Source: Siphonodentalium dalli
Lineage: Eukaryota; Mollusca; Scaphopoda; Gadilida; Siphonodentaliidae
Length of the DNA stretch: 64,000 nucleotides
Assembly: GCA_032622095.1 (NCBI GenBank)
Contig: CP136065.1
Span: forward strand, 219,710,151 to 219,774,150
Direction of reading: 5' to 3'
Shown: one piece after another, positions 58,615 to 64,000 of the stretch
How the letters are laid out: each line of letters starts with the position of its first letter
Position numbering within the stretch: position 1 is the stretch's first letter
Notes under the pieces: model-generated
What the model was told of the DNA's origin: nothing
The model's input: only the letters and a program-made list of their open reading frames with translations
Database searches by the model: none
Position numbers and translations under genes: made by a program

Positions 58615-58929
58615 TCACAATTCGGCGGGGGATACTGCCGTCTGCGACTGCTTGTTCCATCTACGTTGTTCTACTGGCAGTCTGTGATTAGCTGTTTTCA
58701 ATTTCAACAAATAGGTTGACAAATGAGAGGTAAATATGTTAAGTACCCACTCAATCTGATTATCTTTTATGTTACTGTAAAACATAGCCTGAGTTGAGGA
58801 GGACATGTTTAGGTTGCCGAACAGACAGTGTTCGTGTTGTTTTATTAATTCCACTTTAATGTGTTTAATGTTATTCGCGTTTAATGCTGACTGATTCAGC
58901 CATGTAATATCCATGTTTACTTCGTGCAA
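58615..58929 (-). pseudogene. possible LINE-like C-terminal remnant
   Basis: The minus-strand frame of 104 codons ends with LLKLKTANHRLPVEQRRW, which resembles the NHRLPVE-x-GRW signature near the C-terminus of many invertebrate non-LTR reverse transcriptases. The following cysteine motif is absent. Rest of frame unrecognised. Confidence 0.4.
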
Positions 58930-59224
58930 AATCTGTACAATGAAAGAAATCCAAGATACACTGGTTATAAGGAAATAATTTCTGTGTTCTCTTCATGAAT
59001 GATGACCAACTGCTAGTCTGCTGTAGTTGGTCTGTACTCAGGTCAGTCTGATAGCTTAAATTTTTACTTGCTATACAGTGAACCTATTCACCATCACAGA
59101 AACTGACTTTGATATTTTGTCACAATGGCAGGATCTAACTGTAAGGTCATGCTTAATAATAGAAACATGCACATGTGTTATTGTTTTTCAGCTGACTTCA
59201 CCAGTATTTTCTTTTTTGTTTTAG

Positions 59225-59323
59225 GTATATTAGCAGTGGATATGGATTGTCTACCACAGATACTTATTTTGATACCTACAATAGAAAGGTCTATGATGCA
59301 AATAAATACAGAGATGCTTCAAG
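59225..59323 (+). CDS. exon, 99 bp, coiled-coil protein gene
   Basis: Acceptor TTTTTTGTTTTAG, donor TTCAAG|GTTTGC. It starts with one base completing a codon and ends with two (phase 2 to phase 2). Encodes YISSGYGLSTTDTYFDTYNR and KVYDANKYRDAS. The phase matches the exon ending 44714 and the exon starting 60981. An upstream alternative acceptor lies at about 59192. Confidence 0.55.
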
Positions 59324-59329
59324 GTTTGC

Positions 59330-60224
59330 ATTAATGAAATGATGTGCTGTAGCGTTATTATTTAATATGAACATAACATAATTGTTCGCTAAATTTTTAA
59401 TTGTTTTTGGATTCTTCTGAGGAGTGTTCTAATAGTGTTTCAAATCTCATGCGGCAGGTCTCTTTTCTTAAATATTTATTTTAAATTGAAAAGATCCTGA
59501 TTCACCTATATGTTAAATGAGCATCCGGGTCAGTATATTAATCCCGATGTTCACAAATATGCTGTAACTCAATATGCACTTCTAGATTATGTGAAATACC
59601 AATTGTGTCATACTTTTTCCTAATAAATTCTATATCCCAAAGGCAGATCACATTATTATTCCTCAATGATGATGACATTTTTTGCAGAGTAAAAGTGAGA
59701 GGATTTATATTGATTCTTTTTTTCTTCACAATATTGGTTTAATTTCATTAAAGATGGTCTATCTTTTCCTAAATATGCTTTATATAGATTCTTGCGTATA
59801 AAATTATATCTATGAGTCAATGAGTCAAAGAAACATGTCCAGAAACTCCTCAATCAATTAATATTGATTTTATGTTGATATATTCTAATATAATGCGATA
59901 ATCAATTGAGACATTTTTTAGTCAATTTAAAAAAAAAACTCAACTTATGCTTTGGCGAGGTTGGTAGGCGGGCAGACGTCCATCCGGATGGGCGCGAGAC
60001 CATTAGCATGATAACTCAAACAAACGTCAACCGATTTAATTTATATTTGTGTGTATGGGTCTGTTGCAACCATATCTAGCTCAAATTCAAAAATCAGGTT
60101 TGTCCAATCTTTGTTACGAGAGTTATGGGCCTTAGGATGTTTATTTTTAGCGATTTTGATTATTTGCAACCGTTAGCTCGATAACTCAAACAAACTTTGA
60201 TTGATTTCATTGACATTCGTTATA
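59330..60224. other. intron, no accepted gene
   Basis: The TGGGCGCGAGACCATTAGC repeat scrap at 59940-60210 is related to the TCCGTC repeats. Minus-strand frames at 59538-59853 are AT-rich and unsupported. Confidence 0.4.
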
Positions 60225-60545
60225 TTAGTCTACGATCATTTCTATATGGGAGCTGTCAAATTTGAAAGATTTTCGATGAAAAACATGGCCACTGGCAGCC
60301 ATCTTAGTTTTACTCTTTGCATCACTAAATCCTTCAGCAGACCCTAACTTCATCCGATTATCACCAAATTTCATATGGATCCTTGGGGTTACCTCTAGAT
60401 GGGTGTTTACCATTTTTTCCGAATTCTATTAAAAACATGGTTGCCAGCGCCATTTTACTCTTTGTATGACCAAATCCTTTAGCACACCTTACAAGTCACA
60501 TTTGTCAACCAATCATCACCAAATTCATATGGATCTTCAGAGATG
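60225..60545 (+). repeat. degenerate pearl-like units
   Basis: Two to three decayed units: ACATGGCCACTGGCAGCCAT, TTACCTCTAGATGGG, ACATGGTTGCCAGCGCCAT. No head or tail. Confidence 0.5.
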
Positions 60546-60980
60546 TGGAGGCCACATTTTTATTTTCTTGTTAACAATTTTGAGACTGTTAGGCTGATAA
60601 CTAAAACACTAAAGGTGACCTATTTCAATAATTCTTTTGTGACAGATACACTCTTTCAGGCAAAAAAACTTGACGAGCGCCATCTTCCAATGCACACCCC
60701 GTGTTTCATTACCATATTTAGAACAGACCATCACAAAATGTTCAGGCGATCTCAGATAGGGATAGAGTTCTCTCACTTGCTACTCCCATAACATATTTGC
60801 AAGCCGTAAAATGTCCCAAATTGATTATATGTATTATACCAGAAAATTCTAAATAAAATATTATTTGATAGAAGTGTTTCCAGACAGGAGTCTTCGACTC
60901 ATATTTATTATTTTATGATAATGCTTATTGCTGTTATTAAGCCCTTCAGTCTTACATCTTAAAGTTGATTCTCTTTTCAG

Positions 60981-61028
60981 TGAAAATCTCATGAATCTTA
61001 GGCTAGAAAATGAAAGTTTACATACCAG
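60981..61028 (+). CDS. exon, 48 bp, coiled-coil protein gene
   Basis: Acceptor TGATTCTCTTTTCAG, donor ACCAG|GTAGGC. Phase 2 to phase 2; encodes ENLMNLRLENESLHT, a heptad-like leucine pattern. A 48-bp (16-codon) exon with strong sites and fitting phase supports reality; following exons should lie beyond the window or in its last kilobases, where none was seen. Confidence 0.55.
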
Positions 61029-62090
61029 GTAGGCACTACTTTAATACAAATCATAAAAAATACTAGATATATATAGTACCCTAAGGAAATAGTTTTTTTC
61101 AAATGAAACTTAAAAAAAATATCACTTTGATATTAATGTATAAAGACAAAAATTAACATTTCAACATCATCAACATTGCATTACATTGTTTTGGGTCTTT
61201 CGGTTGCTGATCCAAGAAAATAAAGCTGCTTTTAGTAACTAACTCCACACATCTACTTTAATATAGCAGATGATATTTAATAAGTATTATATCATTCTAA
61301 GATGGATCATTACGATGCTGAAATGTAGGATAGAAACAAGTATTGCTAAGTTTATTTCTAAGACTTAGACAGCTATTTGTATATGAAAATATCTGTATAA
61401 TTTTGTAACAGGAATTGTCAAGCAAGATAACTAATTCAATAACCGTAATTCACATCAACTGTACAAAATTGTAAATGTATGGAAAAGCTCATTCATTCAG
61501 GTTGGATATCTGCATCACTACACACATATGGTTTAATTAGTTATCCACCAAATGGCTAACAGCCTTAAAGTTTACTAAAGTAAATCAACTGATTGGATGA
61601 ATAGCACATCCATAGTTGTTTTATTGGTCTTAGGATGGTCATCTGACAGAGGTGAGAGGTACAAGAACTCACACTGCCCAATCGATTCGCGGCCTCAGTG
61701 TGCTGGCAACGAATCCTCAGTGCTCAAAACGCTTGTTTTTGCAAAACAGAATTTAGCGAGAGTCAGTCAATAGTTGATATTTTCAACATGGAAAGGTATG
61801 TATAGCCCATTTTACTTTTATAACACAGATTGGTTATCCACCGATGTCCTGGCTGCCTGGGGACAAAATAGGTTGCGTCTAAAGCAAAAGAATAAGGTGT
61901 GGAAACTCGATGGGTAGGGATAAAATGTGTTGTTACTGCCATTCATCAGTGTTTTGTGGCCTTTGTTTGTGCAATTGGACGAATTATTGTGTTCAAAATC
62001 CAAGAGAAATATATTGGCAATCCAAATAAATCGAGTTGGTGTCCGTAAAACGGTTATAAATTAAATTAAGCTGGAAATGAGGGTGGGGTA
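61029..62090. other. intron or intergenic
   Basis: AT-rich; no gene, repeat or RNA recognised. Confidence 0.4.
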
Positions 62091-62448
62091 GTTCACATGT
62101 GACACAGCGGAGGGAATGTGCATGGCAACGCGGTTGGACTAGACATGTGCAAACATTGACACAGTGGCTGCATTATGCACCATTGTATTCCCAGTCTTGT
62201 ATATCGATTGTATGGCTCAGTATCAACTTTTATACCGGAACGCATGTCAAATTTTAATGTATATATAATTATTTAATAATTCACTGTATACACTATATAG
62301 TATATACGATGGATATACAGCTTGAAGACAAAAACCAACCAAATATTCCATAGTTGATCTTTTATTTCATCTTCAATCTAATGTACCATCTGATGATTCT
62401 GCCATTCAAATGCTACGTCTGATATAATCCCATTTCACAATCGCAGAC

Positions 62449-63135
62449 TTGCCAGAATGTATTATAATAGAGATTTTCAAGTTGTTCACGCTTCACGAAC
62501 CTCTTACAAACAGTTGGTCCTATATAGCTGCAAGCGTTTCTATAACATCGTAAAGGAAACTTCTGTGCTGTGGAAATTTTTCGAGTTCCCAGATGTATTA
62601 ACTTTACATAAAGCGGATCTACAAGATATCCTTATTGATTCAAAACAATTTCGTCATTTCGAAATCGCTTATGCAGACATTAACATCGAACGATATTACT
62701 TGAACTATCAGCTGGCATGTGGTCTCTTGTGTGCGACGAAACTATCGGTTCTTAATATTGCCGGATGTGATATTCCAACACTGTTTCTTGCCCTGTCTGG
62801 CAAATATCAACTTCCTGGACGTCTCGGAGTGTCGCAATTTGTCCGACGTAGATTTCTTGTCAATCAAGGAGTTTAAACGTTTGAGGTCATTATATATCTC
62901 ATACACTAACATATCGTCTTCAACAATCTTGACAATTTCACACCAACTACATTCACTGGAATTGTTCGATATTGAGGGGATTCCGTTTTTAATGAGGGAG
63001 TGTCTATTGTTGATGAACAACCCACACCAGTCTCTAACCTACATGCAGTTGACCGTTGGTGGAAAGCCGCTCTTCAATCAATTTGCCAATACTGTAGAAC
63101 GTGTATACAGAAACTGTCGTTTTGCAGTAAATTAG
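62449..63135 (+). pseudogene. F-box/leucine-rich-repeat protein, frameshifted
   Basis: After an acceptor-like CACAATCGCAG (62446), frame 1 encodes an F-box start, LPECIIIEIFKLFTLHEPLT. Near 62520-62540 the reading moves to frame 0 (SCKRFYNIV, then VLWKFFEFPD), which finishes the F-box and runs through LRR-like segments to ATKLSVLNIAGCDIPTL. Near 62780-62800 it returns to frame 1: FLDVSECRNLSDVDFLSI and LRSLYISYTNISSSTI, ending TAG at 63133-63135. The two shifts compensate each other. F-box/LRR proteins choose substrates for SCF ubiquitin ligases; here the start is unclear (an ATG at 62310 gives only a short frame), so function is doubtful. Confidence 0.7.
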
Positions 63136-63441
63136 GGGCTTGTTACATGAGCCGGGACAGCTCAGCTCACGTAACAGCGAGTCATCCCGGCTAGAACGTA
63201 ACACCATTCATGAGTTACGTTTAGTGACAACCCAAGCCTCTCTGTTATAGGCGTTCCTACATTATGGACCGACGTCGTGACGCATGATTGACAGCTAGAT
63301 GGATAGCTAGTTGCGTGAACGTCAACCGAGTTGTCCCGGCTAACCGAATTGTCTCGGCTCACATAACAGCGTGATCGAGTTGTCCCGGCAGACCGGGTTG
63401 TCCCGGCTAACCGAGTTGTCCCGGCTCATGTAACAAGCCCC
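63135..63441. mobile_element. PIF/Harbinger-type MITE, 307 bp
   Basis: TIR GGGGCTTGTTACATGAGCCG at 63135, complement ending 63441; TTA on both flanks (63132-63134, 63442-63444), the usual Harbinger 3-bp target. The interior has sub-repeats GTTGTCCCGGCTAACCGA (about four in the right half, two inverted in the left). TIRs differ from those of the complete Harbinger at 39218, so that element is probably not its source. Confidence 0.75.
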
Positions 63442-63444
63442 TTA

Positions 63445-63852
63445 TATATAATGTGATATCGGCGCCCACTTCCTGTAGAGATTGCACCAAAGAGGTAACC
63501 AGCCCGTAAACATACATGTAATTAACACCCACCATGCACGTGCAAATGGACGAGTCCTTGGTATATGCTCATTATTGTATGTTTATGTTATATGGTCGCT
63601 TTCTCTGCGCCATTCACCTGATGGTTTGAGTATATACTATACTAATTATGTTGTTTATTCCATGCGCACAAGCGAAGCCTTAAATGGCAGTGAGATCTCA
63701 TAATATTATTTGTTACTATTTAAAACTCGACCAAACGTGTTGCATGTGATGGTATGTACAAGCTTATAACTCATAATTATTATGTCACATACGGTCACAA
63801 AGTGAATTTATCCATCGATGCATTATTTCTGACACGCTCTGCCAACTATATG
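63445..63852. other. 3' flank of the F-box gene inside the TIR element
   Basis: No gene; AT-rich. May hold the original polyadenylation region of the captured gene, but no clear signal was singled out. Confidence 0.35.
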
Positions 63853-64000
63853 CCGGTATAAAAGTTGATACTGAGCCATACAATCGATATACAAGACTGG
63901 GAATACAATGGTGCATAATGCAGCCGCTGTGTCAATGTATGCATATGTCTAGTCCAACCGCGTTGCCATGCACATTCCCTCCACTGTGTCATGCTTGAAC

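Larger units (their letters stand above)
62091..64000. mobile_element. TIR element carrying an F-box/LRR-like gene
   Basis: 62091-62238 and 63853-64000 are inverted copies of about 148 bp at over 90% identity (GGAGGGAATGTGCATGGCAA on the left, complement on the right). The window ends exactly in the right arm, so the element may extend further. Between the arms lies a single F-box/LRR-like gene and a MITE; no transposase is present. Either a transposon has captured a gene fragment, or the gene is part of a larger multicopy element. Confidence 0.65.

Overview
The window looks like nuclear DNA of a marine mollusc or a related lophotrochozoan animal. There are no bacterial operons or ribosome-binding sites. 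It is AT-rich, with spliced exons, a tRNA-derived SINE, Ty3, Penelope-like, Mutator-like (MULE) and PIF/Harbinger elements, and the 'AGCTCAACTT' tandem-repeat elements, the 'TCCGTCCGTC' repeats and the 'CAAGATGGCGGCC' repeats that are abundant in bivalve and gastropod genomes. The organism assignment is inference; no marker gene is present.

Layout. 1-6.6 kb: 3' part of a Ty3 LTR retrotransposon (RT, RNase H, integrase, an extra zinc-finger ORF, 3' LTR). A 2.5 kb inverted-repeat element made of 82-bp repeats has inserted between the zinc-finger ORF and the LTR. 7.9-8.8 kb: a LINE scrap and a hammerhead-like motif. 9.2-13.2 kb: an old inverted-repeat element carrying two younger MULE-like elements with 9-bp target duplications. 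13.3-18.5 kb: another MULE-like element with a spliced, frameshifted transposase remnant; a long-TIR element sits inside it, and a Helentron/pearl-like tandem-repeat element sits inside that. 21.5-23.5 kb: a 5'-truncated Penelope-like element (RT plus GIY-YIG endonuclease) ending in a well-formed hammerhead ribozyme fold. 28.4-30.2 kb: a second pearl-like element. 31.6 kb: a SINE. 32.4-37.1 kb: a second long-TIR element with 1.1 kb arms. 37.3-43.8 kb: a 43-bp satellite split by a complete PIF/Harbinger transposon (two-exon DDE transposase plus a Myb/SANT-like protein) with a clean 3-bp target duplication. 45.8-53.4 kb: repeats, including a nearly identical 1875-bp tandem duplication. 54.9-56.2 kb: a third pearl-like element. 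56.7-57.5 kb: inverted Penelope-type terminal repeats, each with a hammerhead. 62.1 kb to the window end: a TIR element carrying a frameshifted F-box/LRR-like gene, with a 307-bp Harbinger MITE inserted at its stop codon.

The only likely host gene is on the + strand. Four exons (26564-26744, 44158-44714, 59225-59323, 60981-61028) have mutually compatible phases (0, then 2, 2, 2) and encode a basic, Ser/Pro-rich, coiled-coil-like protein. If they form one gene, most of the central transposons lie in its introns.

Most of the remaining sequence is AT-rich and non-coding. The most notable signals are the hammerhead ribozymes at four places, the TIR element carrying an F-box/LRR-like gene, the matched occupied and empty sites that date the nested insertions, and the complete Harbinger element.
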